Shown: piece by piece, positions 52,516 to 61,747 of the stretch
Layout: each line of letters starts with the position of its first letter
Numbering within the stretch: position 1 is the stretch's first letter
Assembly: GCA_013388415.1 (NCBI GenBank)
Contig: JACADU010000019.1
Location: forward strand, 1-64,000
Source: Bryobacteraceae bacterium
GTDB lineage: Bacteria > Acidobacteriota > Terriglobia > Bryobacterales > Bryobacteraceae
DNA: 64,000 bases
Direction of reading: 5' to 3'
The notes under the pieces: generated by a model
The model's input: only the letters and a program-made list of their open reading frames with translations
Told to the model about the DNA's origin: nothing
Databases searched by the model: none
Program-made: the position numbers and the translations under genes

Positions 52516-54912
52516 ATGTTCCGCCGGCCGATCCTCTTGGCACTGTCTCTCGCCGCCACGATCCTCGACGCGCAACCAGCCAGGCAGCCGCTTGGAGTCT
52601 GCCCGCCGTTCCCGCTGCGCGACGAATCGGGCAATGTGATCAACCCGTCCGCGGACCCGAAGGTGAGCGTGCCGTACTCGCCGAAGCAGACCTGTGGCGC
52701 GAAGGGTTGCCACGACTACGACAAGATCACGCAGGGCTTCCACTTCCAGCAGGGGAAAGGCGAGGCGGTCCCGAAGGAGTTCGCCGCCCGCTACCAGTGG
52801 GCATCGAGTCCGGGAAACTACGGCGGCAACTGGTGCTCGCCGGCGCCGTTATACCGCCAGCTGGCGCCGAAGAAGAACTCCAATCCCCGCACGATTGACA
52901 TGACTTCCTTCGACTTCGTCACAGCCACTTGCGGCAACTGCCACCCCGGCGGCGGCCCAATGGAGTTCGATCGGGACGGAAAGCGCTATGACCACCGAAT
53001 GGCGGAGCCAGCCTCGGGCCTGACCCCGGGCGGCGACAACGGCTTGGACGGGGACTACTACAAGGCCCGCTGGTCGGAGACGGGGGTGATCGAAGCCGAC
53101 TGCCTGCTCTGTCACCAGCCTGAATACGACTACAAGAAGCGCAACGCCCAACTTGCCAATCTGAACTTCCGTTGGGCAGCCACGGAGGGAGCGGGCTTCG
53201 GCGCGGTTGTGGGGAAAGTCGCCGCCGGCGAGAAACCAAAAGTTGAATACAACAAGGCACTGTTCCACGAGAACGGCAATGTCACGGTTCACATCGCCCC
53301 GCTGCCGCGAAACGAGACCTGTCTGAACTGTCACGCCAAGCCCGATTGGAAGAAGCGCGGTGCGTCATTCTCCGCCCACACCGATGTTCACCTCGCCAAA
53401 GGTCTGAAATGTGTGGATTGCCACACCTCGGGCAGCCGGGCCTTTGACGCACGTGTTCGCGGAAAGGAAGTGCATCAGTTCGGCAAGGGGGACGATCCTT
53501 CAGGTTGGGTTCGCAACGACCTCGACAACACTGTGAGGACCTGCGAATCCTGCCACGAGCAAGGGACGCTCGGCGCGCCCATCGCGAAGCACTCGTGGCT
53601 GCCTCCGCTGCACCTTGAGAAGATCGCTTGCGCCGCGTGCCACATTCCTCGCCGGTACACAAAGGCAGCGTTGGTTCAGGCCAGCGACGTCTTCAATGGG
53701 GCGCCTCGCATCACCCCGCCGCCCAAGCGGATCTGGACCTTCTACGACCAGGACATGGCCTTCTGGAATCATTATGGTGAACTCGATCTATTCACCGCGC
53801 AGGACAAGCCGGTCAATGAGTTCTTCCCTTCACTGGCGCGGTACAAAGGCAAGATCTTCCCCGTGGACCGTGTCCACTCAGCTTGGGTCGGCATCGAGGA
53901 GCAGGGGAAGCCGGGCCTGAATCAGCTCTTCATGAAGGACTTCTACGGGATGTGGTTGGCGCACAAGAACGACCACTCGAAGTACCCGGGTCTCGCACAG
54001 ATCCGGGACGACAATGGCGATGGCATGATCGAAGTGAACCGGCCTGAGGAGATCGACGCATTGCTCTCTGCAACCGCCGCTCATCTCAAGGCGACTGCGT
54101 TTCCGATGGAAGGGCGCCGCCTCGTCTACGTCAGCGACGATCGCAAGTACACCTCAGGGAAGCAGTTCGAGCTGATTCCGATGGAACCGCACGAGGCCTC
54201 GCCGTATGCCTCGGTCTACAAGTACTCCCACAACGTCCTGCCGGCGCGCTCCGCCCTCGGCGCCAAAGGCTGCATCGACTGCCACAGCCGTAGCGCAAAC
54301 TTCTTTTTCGGCCGGACTCTGGAGAGGCCATTTACCGAGAATGGCGCTTCCGCCTGGATTCCAAACCATCGTGTGTTGGGGCTTTCGAGCCTCGGCGTGC
54401 AGGTTGGAGCGCTCCGCGAGCAGTGGCTTAAGCCTGCGCTCTATCTGCTCATTGCTTTCGTGCTGCTACTTCTCGCGGTCATGGCGCTGCGCCGGGTGAC
54501 CGCGGGCCACGCCTTCCCCGCCGGCGTAGTAGACTCGCCAGCGTGGAAGGGTCTGCCGCTGGCAGGACTCGCGTGCCTTGCCTTCGTCGCGGCCAGACCA
54601 GGTCTCTTGTCGTACATGACCGTCGACCGCTTCCGGCTCGATGCAAATCACTTCTGGGTGGCGCTCGCCGTTTTGGCTGTATCGCTCTGGGCTGCCTCAT
54701 CGGCCTCCCAACGGCAGCAAAGAGTGGTTTCCGTTCTCTTCGCGCTGACCTGCTTGGCAGGTCTCCTCATGGTGCTCTCTCTCCCCGCTATCGATGTCCT
54801 GAACCGCCTGGCTTACACCGGCTTCGACATTGGGTTGACGGCGCTCGTAGCGGTGACCGCCTTCCTGCTCTCCGCACGAATCTGGAGAGGCGGTGAACCC
54901 GCTCAACGCTGA
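52516..54912 (+). CDS. Octaheme c-type cytochrome with C-terminal membrane domain
   Basis: A 798-residue exported cytochrome. Seven canonical CXXCH haem sites start at residues 139, 196, 269, 299, 343, 372 and 586, and an eighth at residue 60 has the rarer CX4CH form (CGAKGCH). An N-terminal signal peptide sends the haem domain to the periplasm. From about residue 638 the protein has five hydrophobic helices (ALYLLIAFVLLLLAVMAL and four more), ending in a basic cytoplasmic tail. The haem region recalls octaheme tetrathionate-reductase-type cytochromes, but I cannot assign a reaction. As the only membrane-anchored redox protein of the island it could exchange electrons with quinones and the molybdoenzymes. 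It follows the permease by 16 bases. Confidence 0.85.
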   Translation: MFRRPILLALSLAATILDAQPARQPLGVCPPFPLRDESGNVINPSADPKVSVPYSPKQTCGAKGCHDYDKITQGFHFQQGKGEAVPKEFAARYQWASSPGNYGGNWCSPAPLYRQLAPKKNSNPRTIDMTSFDFVTATCGNCHPGGGPMEFDRDGKRYDHRMAEPASGLTPGGDNGLDGDYYKARWSETGVIEADCLLCHQPEYDYKKRNAQLANLNFRWAATEGAGFGAVVGKVAAGEKPKVEYNKALFHENGNVTVHIAPLPRNETCLNCHAKPDWKKRGASFSAHTDVHLAKGLKCVDCHTSGSRAFDARVRGKEVHQFGKGDDPSGWVRNDLDNTVRTCESCHEQGTLGAPIAKHSWLPPLHLEKIACAACHIPRRYTKAALVQASDVFNGAPRITPPPKRIWTFYDQDMAFWNHYGELDLFTAQDKPVNEFFPSLARYKGKIFPVDRVHSAWVGIEEQGKPGLNQLFMKDFYGMWLAHKNDHSKYPGLAQIRDDNGDGMIEVNRPEEIDALLSATAAHLKATAFPMEGRRLVYVSDDRKYTSGKQFELIPMEPHEASPYASVYKYSHNVLPARSALGAKGCIDCHSRSANFFFGRTLERPFTENGASAWIPNHRVLGLSSLGVQVGALREQWLKPALYLLIAFVLLLLAVMALRRVTAGHAFPAGVVDSPAWKGLPLAGLACLAFVAARPGLLSYMTVDRFRLDANHFWVALAVLAVSLWAASSASQRQQRVVSVLFALTCLAGLLMVLSLPAIDVLNRLAYTGFDIGLTALVAVTAFLLSARIWRGGEPAQR

Positions 54913-55099
54913 AATCCTCAGATGAAATGCGCAACCATGAAGATTCAATCAGCAGGGGCTGGGGAGAAGCTGTCGGGACCGGCACGCCTTCAGGCGCTCT
55001 TTCTCGACTTCGCGCCCTTTCCTGCTCGCTTGTCTGAACTGGCCCTGTGCCGCCCGGATGCGGCTGAGAACAGCTTACGAGAGTCTTGAGGTATTCACA

Positions 55100-56188
55100 A
55101 TGGAACAGCTTTCGGTTGAGACGACCCCTAAGAGGCTTAACTTCTTCGAGCGGTACCTGAGCCTCTGGGTGGCCGCATGCATGCTTGTGGGGGTGCTCAT
55201 CGGCAAACTGGCGCCCGGATTGGTGGACGCCTTCCGGCGCATGGAGTTCGGGTCCGGAAGCCAGATCAATGTTCCAATCGCGGTGCTCATCTGGCTGATG
55301 ATTATCCCAATGATGATGAAGGTTGATTTCACTTCCATCCGGGATGTTGGGCGGCGGCCGAAGGGCCTGCTGGTCACGCTTTTCGTGAACTGGGTGGTGA
55401 AACCGTTTTCGATGGCGCTGATCGGGTGGTTCTTCTTCCGGCTGGTGTTTTCGGCATGGATCTCGCCGTCGGAGGCGGATCAGTACATCGCGGGCGTCAT
55501 CATCCTTGCGGCCGCCCCTTGCACAGCGATGGTCTTCGTGTGGAGTTACCTGACCGACGGGGACCCGGCATACACACTCGTCCAGGTTTCGGTCAATGAC
55601 CTGATTATGCTGGTTCTGTTTGCGCCGATTGTTCGATACCTGGTGAGCGGCGCCTCATCGCTCTCCGTGCCATTCATGGTGCTGCTTTACTCGGTCGTTG
55701 CGTTCATCGTGATCCCGCTGACGGTAGGCTCGATCCTCAGAGCGTTCCTGATCCACCGGCACGGCAAGGACTGGTTCGAGAACACGCTTTTGCCCCAACT
55801 CGCGCCCATGACGATTCTGGCCTTGCTTGCGACATTGGTCTTCATCTTCGCGTTCCAGGCTGACAACATCACCAGCAAGTTCTTCCATGTCGTCTTGATT
55901 GCCATTCCGATCCTGATCCAGGTCTACTTCAATTCATCGCTGGCGTACGGGCTCATGCGGCTGTTCAAGGTGGAGTTCTCCATTGCCGCTCCTGGAGCGT
56001 TAATCGGGGCAAGTAACTTCTTTGAACTCGCGGTTGCGACCGCGATCGCCTTGTTCGGCCCGGGTTCGGGCGCAGCGCTGGCCACGGTCGTCGGCGTGCT
56101 CGTGGAGGTGCCCGTTATGCTCTCCGTTTGCGCGGCTTGTAACCGCACACGGCACTGGTTCGCTTTCAAGCCGTCGGCAGGACGGTAA
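55100..56188 (+). CDS. acr3: ACR3-type arsenite efflux transporter
   Basis: A 362-residue, ten-helix membrane protein that exports arsenite. The ACR3 signatures are IWLMIIPMMMKVDF, the essential Cys in AAPCTAMVFVWSYL, the DPAYTLVQVSVNDL segment, and ALIGASNFFELAVATAIALFG with the conserved Glu. The ATG at 55100 has GAGG upstream; the frame opens 14 codons earlier without a ribosome binding site. It closes the arsenic island, 187 bases after the cytochrome. It would export the product of ArsC. Confidence 0.95.
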   Translation: MEQLSVETTPKRLNFFERYLSLWVAACMLVGVLIGKLAPGLVDAFRRMEFGSGSQINVPIAVLIWLMIIPMMMKVDFTSIRDVGRRPKGLLVTLFVNWVVKPFSMALIGWFFFRLVFSAWISPSEADQYIAGVIILAAAPCTAMVFVWSYLTDGDPAYTLVQVSVNDLIMLVLFAPIVRYLVSGASSLSVPFMVLLYSVVAFIVIPLTVGSILRAFLIHRHGKDWFENTLLPQLAPMTILALLATLVFIFAFQADNITSKFFHVVLIAIPILIQVYFNSSLAYGLMRLFKVEFSIAAPGALIGASNFFELAVATAIALFGPGSGAALATVVGVLVEVPVMLSVCAACNRTRHWFAFKPSAGR

Positions 56189-56466
56189 GTCCGGAAGTGG
56201 TATTCAGCGCGGCGGCTGGCGGCGGTCGAAAAGTGGACAACCTCCGCGGGCAGCCTGAGCAAACAGTAGAGGTGCACTGTGTTTTTGCGACGCCTGGAGG
56301 TGTACATGGTGGAAATGGGGATGCAGGACAACCAGGACGCGCTGGCACAACCATATCTTTTGCGTCCGGCTGGGTTGGCTGAGCTAACTCGGCAAATGGG
56401 CCGAGAATTGGCCGAGGCCGGGGATTCTCTGGACCAGCAGCGCGTACAGCCGGCGATAACAGCCCA

Positions 56467-57537
56467 TCAGTGGAACGTCCAACTCACGTTCGAACTCGTC
56501 CCATAGTCGCTTCCGGAAAAAGTCGCCGGCGGGCGGTTATCCCAGTTGCCGTAAAAAGAGATTTTGAACCAGAGATTGGCGACGATCTGGATCGAGTAGG
56601 ATGAGTTCACGTAGGTTCGCACCCGGCCGGCCTCGGTCAGGACGGGCAGGGCGCTCGCGGAGAGTTCCAGGGCCGTTTTCTTGAACCGGAAGAGTTGCAG
56701 GTTGCCGGCGAACAAGCCGGCCATCGCGTTGGGAGGGTTCTGGCTTCCGCTTGCGGGTTCGTACTGAGTCTTCTGGTAGGCCAGGCCGGCCAGGACTGAG
56801 AACCGGGCGCTGTTTGAGTCCTTCACATACCGCCCGGCTCCGCCGCCGAGAGTCGTTTGAAGGTTGATGCCCTGTTGGGCGCTCTCCAGAAACCTCGCCG
56901 CCCCGGCATAGAACCACCGTTTCCGGCCCACCAGGCGCTCGGCCTGCACCCAGGATTCGTTTCGAGTTGAGGCAGACACGCCTGCGGTCTTTGAGAGCGT
57001 TGAATTGAAACCTACTTCCCCGTTCCATCGTTCCCGCCGCAGCCGGAGCCCCACGCCCAGGTTGTATTGAGTCGTGTCGTTGCCCTTGGTGTAAATGAGC
57101 CCGCTGTCGAAATTGCCCGAAACCCGCTTCCAAAACGACTCCGCGGTCTGGTGGAGTTCCACCACGCGCCCCTGCTCGAAAACCCGTGCCGGTTGAGCCG
57201 GATGCAAAACTTCAATCCTGACGGGAGCCTTGCCAGGCGCTTCCTCCGTCCTGAGGGCTCCTTCGTACACCGATCCGTCCTCGGCTTGAACAATGAACAA
57301 CTGGCGGCTCTCCACTCGCGCCACCTTTGCCCAGTTGATCGAAACAGTTCCGTCAACGTAGTCGAAACTCGCGTATAGAACGCCTCGCTCGAGGCGCTTG
57401 ATCTCGCAAGTCAAGCGGTCGCCGTTTCTCATAATGAGAACGTCGGATTGGGGCCGCGCCCGGAGGCTTGCAGTCGCGATGAAGACGAGCCCCAGGACAA
57501 CGAACATTAGCCGCGCCAATGCGATTCCAGAAGACAT
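56467..57537 (-). CDS. DUF481 outer-membrane-type protein
   Basis: A 356-residue exported protein beginning MSSGIALARLMFVVLGLVFIAT, then an SH3-like strand set (DVLIMRNGDRLTCEIKRLERGVLYASF) and a C-terminal DUF481 beta-barrel (KGNDTTQYNLGVGLRLRRER ending FSGSDYGTSSNVSWTFH). This is the YdiY-like layout. The function is unknown; salt-stress links exist for some relatives. The start at 57537 has GGAGGGAG five bases before it. The same frame is open upstream to 57756, but the signal peptide fits only the internal start. Confidence 0.82.
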   Translation of the reverse strand: MSSGIALARLMFVVLGLVFIATASLRARPQSDVLIMRNGDRLTCEIKRLERGVLYASFDYVDGTVSINWAKVARVESRQLFIVQAEDGSVYEGALRTEEAPGKAPVRIEVLHPAQPARVFEQGRVVELHQTAESFWKRVSGNFDSGLIYTKGNDTTQYNLGVGLRLRRERWNGEVGFNSTLSKTAGVSASTRNESWVQAERLVGRKRWFYAGAARFLESAQQGINLQTTLGGGAGRYVKDSNSARFSVLAGLAYQKTQYEPASGSQNPPNAMAGLFAGNLQLFRFKKTALELSASALPVLTEAGRVRTYVNSSYSIQIVANLWFKISFYGNWDNRPPATFSGSDYGTSSNVSWTFH

Positions 57538-57894
57538 CGCTGCTCCCTCCGCCGGAAAAGTCATCGGATCATCGTAACGCCTTCGCCCGAAGACGAAGCG
57601 TTGTGCCTGCTGTTTTCCTGTCCAGGAGTACTGCCATGCGACTGAGTCGAATGGTGATTGCAGCCATCCCAGAAACTGCCGTCCAGAGAAGTCCAGAACC
57701 TGCGTGCCCGTTTTGTCACGTAGGCTTGGGGAGAAAGACTCTGTCCCGCCAGCCATCGGCGGGAGCAGGCTGTCAGGACCACGCTCCAGGCGATTCTGAA
57801 GGGGGAACGCTTCATAGCAGCACCTTTAGCGCACGGGTTTGGGAGCTCCTGAGCTGCCATTGGCCTCGATGAAGCACGGGCGGCGGATGCGGGC
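57538..57894. other. Gene-free stretch with a possible frameshifted secreted-protein start
   Basis: No intact gene. On the minus strand an ATG at 57815 behind an AAAGG-like site opens MKRSPFRIAWSVVLTACS, a signal-like sequence. After a one-base frame change near 57765 it would continue as LLPPMAGGTESFSPSLRD and run in frame into the DUF481 gene. This could be the remnant of a fused or upstream gene, but the evidence is weak. Confidence 0.3.
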
Positions 57895-59136
57895 TCACAG
57901 CCCGCCGATCCTGAACGAGAAGTTGTATCTGAACGAGAACTGAATCTTGTAATCCGGCGCGCTCCAGCCATCTAGAAAGTTCTTGCGGTAACCGTACTGG
58001 AACTCGCCTCCCGCCATGACGTCCTTGACGGGGTAATAAAGCAGGTTCGTCACCGCATACTGCCCGGATCGGAATGCGTTGGCGGCTTGTCCGTCGCTGT
58101 TGTCGATGTCCAGGCGGGAGTATCCGATCGTGCTGCTGAACTTGTCGTTCCAGCAATGGTCGTAAAAGGCCACGATGCCTAGCACAGGAAGCGGGACTCC
58201 GAGAACCGGCGTTTTCGGATTGCCGAAGTTGTTTTTGATGCCGATGTCGGCTGGGGCGTCGTTCATATAATTCTGAATTCCCTCGCCGAATGCAACCTGC
58301 AATTTGATGACGTTCTTCTTGCGCACTTTCAGGTTGGAACTCAGGTTGAGACCCCATCCCCATGCGCCGCCGGAGAGATCGAATTGATCCGTCCCTACGT
58401 CCTCCCATTCAATCCGCCTCAGCATGCCGGCGATCTTCAAGTATCCCCACTTCCTTCCGAGCCGGGCTTCGCCGGAGAGATCCGGCATGGGGAAGCGAGG
58501 CCTCACGTCCTCCAGTTCGACCCGGTCGGCATACCGGCCCTGGTCCGCGCTGGCGCCCGGGCGCTCTAGTGCGAAGGTGACCCGGGAATCCCCTTGAACC
58601 GGCATCCAGCGGAACTGAACATTTCGAAAAAACACCATCCCGTTCGGGCCCCAGCACTCCAGAGAGTTCGGAAAGACATTGATATCCATGAATGGGCTAT
58701 CGTATTGTCCGGCGCCGAACTGGCCCAATTCACCATAAGCGTGCCGCAACCGGAAAGTAGTCTGTCCTGCGTCCGCGCCTGTGCCAAACAGCTCAAACTC
58801 AAACAGTGTTTTCAGTTTGCCGAGCGATGTGGGCACTTCCGACCTGGCGCCGAAGCGCGTCTGCCGGACGCTGAAATAGGTGTTTCCATTCGTGCCAAAC
58901 TGGTTTCTCGACGCCGGCAGCTTTGTCGGCCGCACCACGTCGAACCAGTCCGGATCCACCTGCTTGAAATCATAGCCCGCGTCCATCATTGCGAATCCAT
59001 AGATCTCGAGCCAGGGGTTCTGTTTCGCATCAGGCGCGGGGGACGCCGCGGCGTTCTGCGTCTGTCCCGCACAGTGTTGGCCGAGTTCTAAGCCCAGCGC
59101 CAGAGCGATGGTCATTCTGATGACGCTTCCTGCCAT
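57895..59136 (-). CDS. DcaP-like outer-membrane porin
   Basis: A 413-residue beta-barrel protein with a signal peptide ending near residue 24 (CAGQTQ). The mature protein starts with a short linker and WLEIYGFAMMDAGYDFKQVDPDWFDVVRPTKLP, then FSVRQTRFGARSEVPTSLG and LKTLFEFELFG, the pattern of DcaP-type trimeric porins. It has aromatic girdle strands throughout. It is longer at the N-terminus than classical porins but normal for DcaP. The transported solute is unknown. It is upstream of the DUF481 gene on the same strand with a 357-base gap. Confidence 0.8.
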   Translation of the reverse strand: MAGSVIRMTIALALGLELGQHCAGQTQNAAASPAPDAKQNPWLEIYGFAMMDAGYDFKQVDPDWFDVVRPTKLPASRNQFGTNGNTYFSVRQTRFGARSEVPTSLGKLKTLFEFELFGTGADAGQTTFRLRHAYGELGQFGAGQYDSPFMDINVFPNSLECWGPNGMVFFRNVQFRWMPVQGDSRVTFALERPGASADQGRYADRVELEDVRPRFPMPDLSGEARLGRKWGYLKIAGMLRRIEWEDVGTDQFDLSGGAWGWGLNLSSNLKVRKKNVIKLQVAFGEGIQNYMNDAPADIGIKNNFGNPKTPVLGVPLPVLGIVAFYDHCWNDKFSSTIGYSRLDIDNSDGQAANAFRSGQYAVTNLLYYPVKDVMAGGEFQYGYRKNFLDGWSAPDYKIQFSFRYNFSFRIGGL

Positions 59137-59298
59137 TTACCCTGCTCCTCGAGCGCCATTCGAGCGCTCCCGATCATGAACCGCCGCCCTTGCGCCACCA
59201 TACAGCCAGTGGGCGTGATGATCATGCGCCAGAAGGCCCAACCCGATTGGCGCCATGATTTGTGGAGGCCGGACAAAAGGCATGGCTTTGCCTCTGCC

Positions 59299-60333
59299 TC
59301 AGTTCAGACCCACGGACCGCGGAGAGAAGAGGTTCAACCCAAGCTTCTCCGCGACATGGGCGATGGCCTTTTGCGCCTTCACGCTATTGCCCGCCTGGTC
59401 CAGTGGCGGCGCGAATCCGACAATGGCGCCTTTGCCGGGAATGACGGTCATGATGCCGCCGCCGACCCCACTCTTGGAGGGCAAGCCCACGTTCCAGGCC
59501 CAACCTCCCGAGCCGTCGTAGAGTCCGGCCATTGTCATTGCAGCCAGAATGTGAGGCACGTTTTCGCGTTTGACGACCTGCTCGCCGGTGACGGGGTTTC
59601 TTCCATGATTTGCCAGTGTGGCGCCCATCACGGCCAGTTGCTTCGCGGTGACGCCGACAGAGCACTGCTTCGTATAAATGTCCGTGGCTTCCAGCGGATT
59701 GGAGTACATCCTCTCATAGCTTTCCAGCAGGACCGCTATGCCACGGTTATGCGCGTTCGTGGCCGCTTCCGACTTGTATACCTCATCGATCAGGGCGAGT
59801 TTCGATCCGGCGGCGCGGCTATAGAAGGCCAGGATCTTCTCCCATTTGGCCGCCGGGCTCGGTCCTTTGATGAGGCTTGTCGTGGCGATGGCGCCCGCGT
59901 TGACGAACGGGTTGCCCGTGCGCCCGGGCATATCCTCCACCGCCGCGACGGCATTGAAGGGGCGGCCGGTGGGTTCGCAGCCAATCTTCTTGAAAACCTC
60001 CTCCGCCCCGAGTTCCTCCATCGCCAGCGCCAGCGTGAAGACCTTGGAGATCGACTGGATCGAGAACGAGTAGTCGATGTCGCCGGCGGTGAAGCTCAGG
60101 CCATCGGTCGTGAGCCCGGCGAGGCCGAATAGCCCGGATGGCACTTTGGCGAGGAAAGGAATGTAATCCGCATTCTTCCCCGTCTTGTCCCCTTTGAACT
60201 TCTCATATGCCTCCGTAACGGTGGCCTGGACGGATTCAGGCGTCGGCGCCACAGGGCTCCGCGCCTGCCCCGCCAGTGTTCCTGAGAGAGCCAGCGCGGT
60301 GATCGCCGGCAACAGCAGTCTTCTTCCAAGCAT
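59299..60333 (-). CDS. glsA: Glutaminase A, exported
   Basis: A 344-residue serine-dependent beta-lactamase-fold glutaminase with the catalytic S-x-x-K motif in SFSIQSISKVFTLALAM and the conserved GCEPTGRPFNAV, GNPFVNAGAI and SKSGVGGGIMTVIPGKG segments. It hydrolyses glutamine to glutamate and ammonia. From the ATG at 60333 the protein has a signal peptide (MLGRRLLLPAITALALSGTLAG), placing it in the periplasm, unlike the cytoplasmic E. coli enzymes. A longer frame begins at 60414, but those codons are not protein-like. Next to porin and secreted genes, it may serve scavenging of external glutamine. Confidence 0.92.
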   Translation of the reverse strand: MLGRRLLLPAITALALSGTLAGQARSPVAPTPESVQATVTEAYEKFKGDKTGKNADYIPFLAKVPSGLFGLAGLTTDGLSFTAGDIDYSFSIQSISKVFTLALAMEELGAEEVFKKIGCEPTGRPFNAVAAVEDMPGRTGNPFVNAGAIATTSLIKGPSPAAKWEKILAFYSRAAGSKLALIDEVYKSEAATNAHNRGIAVLLESYERMYSNPLEATDIYTKQCSVGVTAKQLAVMGATLANHGRNPVTGEQVVKRENVPHILAAMTMAGLYDGSGGWAWNVGLPSKSGVGGGIMTVIPGKGAIVGFAPPLDQAGNSVKAQKAIAHVAEKLGLNLFSPRSVGLN

Positions 60334-60397
60334 TACAGCCCCCGTCCCGTTTCCGGAATTCGCAGTCAACCTAAGCCCCTCACAGATGTTATCGGGG

Positions 60398-60784
60398 TCA
60401 TCGGACTCGTTCATGCAAAGCCTCCATTTCTTTCGTTTTAGCCGGGGACCAACCGGTCCAGCCGAAGACCTCGTCGATGATGGACTGCGGCCGCTCTACC
60501 AGTTCAGAGTTCTGGGACGTCCGCCTTCCGGTCCTCGGGGGCTTCGGCTTCTCGATCGTCTTCTCCTGCTTCATGCACTCGACGTTCCATTCGGGGTACA
60601 TGCAGACGCCATGGGTGTTGCTTGCCATGCTGCCCGCGATGAGGTCTTCGCCGGTGTGGAGCTTCTTCTTTTCAATCATCTGTTCGAGGAGTCTGGCGCA
60701 GCGGAATCCTGACCCGCTCAAAACCGACCTCCTGCGGCGTGCCCGTGTGCAGATCTGCCAGCAAATCGACCCGCGGATCGTCAA
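60398..60784 (-). CDS. Hypothetical protein, possibly the 3' part of a frameshifted gene
   Basis: The minus-strand frame from about 60700 to 60398 has strongly GC-biased third positions and protein-like content (HTGEDLIAGSMASNTHGVC, MYPEWNVECMKQEK, SIIDEVFGWTGW). The N-terminal part of this frame (RARRRRSVLSG) looks unnatural. An adjacent frame from an ATG at 60807 (METTGKLRFDDPRVDLLADL) fits as its missing start if one base was lost near 60710. I do not recognise the family. It may be a real small gene with a frameshift. Confidence 0.4.
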   Translation of the reverse strand: MTIRGSICWQICTRARRRRSVLSGSGFRCARLLEQMIEKKKLHTGEDLIAGSMASNTHGVCMYPEWNVECMKQEKTIEKPKPPRTGRRTSQNSELVERPQSIIDEVFGWTGWSPAKTKEMEALHERVR

Positions 60785-60807
60785 ATCTGAGTTTTCCTGT
60801 AGTCTCC

Positions 60808-61157
60808 ATTTGGGTTGCTTCGCTCCCTTCGTTGACAGGCTTCACTTGACTTCGTTGGGTGGGCCTGCCGGACTTGCCGCCGTCCAGTTGAGATTGCCAG
60901 GCATGGCCGTAACTGTCGCCTCCAGTTGGTGGAGGCAATCTTCGCGCCAGACCGGCGGAGCAACCGGGCGGTCGCGAGAACTCCCTGATGTGAGCGGAGT
61001 AGGCGATATCACCACTCCTGTCTGGCCGAGAGGCGGCTGGATGATGAAGTTGACATCTCAACCCCCGGAGTGGAATTTCCGACTTCGCGGATGGCCGCCG
61101 TGCTCGATGAGTGGTTCCCTGGTTGGGCTATACTGTGGGGATCGGCGGGCGCTGTTC
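60808..61157. other. Intergenic region before the receiver-domain gene
   Basis: About 350 bases between the leftward hypothetical gene and the rightward receiver-like gene. Frames here on both strands are rich in Arg and Pro and look like non-coding shadows. A TATACT sequence at about 61129-61134 could be a minus-10 box for the rightward gene; no matching minus-35 box is clear. Confidence 0.35.
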
Positions 61158-61664
61158 ATGGATGTGACCAAGCCGGTCATCCTCGTTGCTGGCGATGAAC
61201 CTGACTCCCTCAGACTGCGAACGGGGATTCTGGGCGACGAGGGTTATGAATTGCGGTCCGCGGAGAGGGGGCGGCTCGCTCTGGCCTCGGCCGTGGCGTG
61301 TCCTCCCGGTTTGGTCCCGCTTGATCTCCACCTGCCCGGCAAAGACGGGTTGGAACTCTGCCGGCGGCTGATGAAAGGAGAGAGAACTCGAGGCACGCTG
61401 CTGATGTTTATCCGCAGCGCAGCCGGCGTCGAACAGCGGGTTCAAGGTCTGGCCATCGGCGCGGCCGATTCGGCTCCCGTCCTAACCTGGCTCGCCGGAC
61501 GGGGTCCGTCTCGCACCTTATTCAACAAGCGATGGTTGGTGTTTACCCGCCGGAAGATGGGGAAGCAGGTTCCCCGGTTCCGGACACTGGACAGGACCGG
61601 CCGGCGCACTATGGGCCCAAGAAGGGCAGCGGCCGAACTACAGCTCAATACGGGGACACTGTAG
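61158..61664 (+). CDS. Degenerate response-regulator receiver domain protein
   Basis: Residues about 7-115 follow a CheY-like receiver: ILVAGDEPDSLRLRTGILG, then LVPLDLHLPGKDGLELCRRL with the phosphoacceptor position kept as Asp56. Of the usual acidic pair one Asp is replaced by Gly12 (GDE for DDE), and the conserved Lys-Pro near residue 105 is lost (ADSAPVLTWLAG). The last 55 residues are Arg-rich and not receiver-like. It is probably a decayed or shifted receiver. It lies just before the sigma-54 activator and may once have belonged to a two-component system with it. The ATG at 61158 is the only good start. Confidence 0.5.
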   Translation: MDVTKPVILVAGDEPDSLRLRTGILGDEGYELRSAERGRLALASAVACPPGLVPLDLHLPGKDGLELCRRLMKGERTRGTLLMFIRSAAGVEQRVQGLAIGAADSAPVLTWLAGRGPSRTLFNKRWLVFTRRKMGKQVPRFRTLDRTGRRTMGPRRAAAELQLNTGTL

Positions 61665-61747
61665 CGTCGAATGAAGGCGTTGGGTATCCGTCGCGCCATT
61701 CCCGCTCGCGATGGAACGGAACAGGAGATTGGACGAAAAGCGGTACC

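Noticed and set aside
54937-55089. A 50-codon frame between the octaheme cytochrome and acr3
   Set aside because: It reads plausibly but has no ribosome binding site, no recognisable family and ends inside the acr3 leader, so I did not call it a gene.
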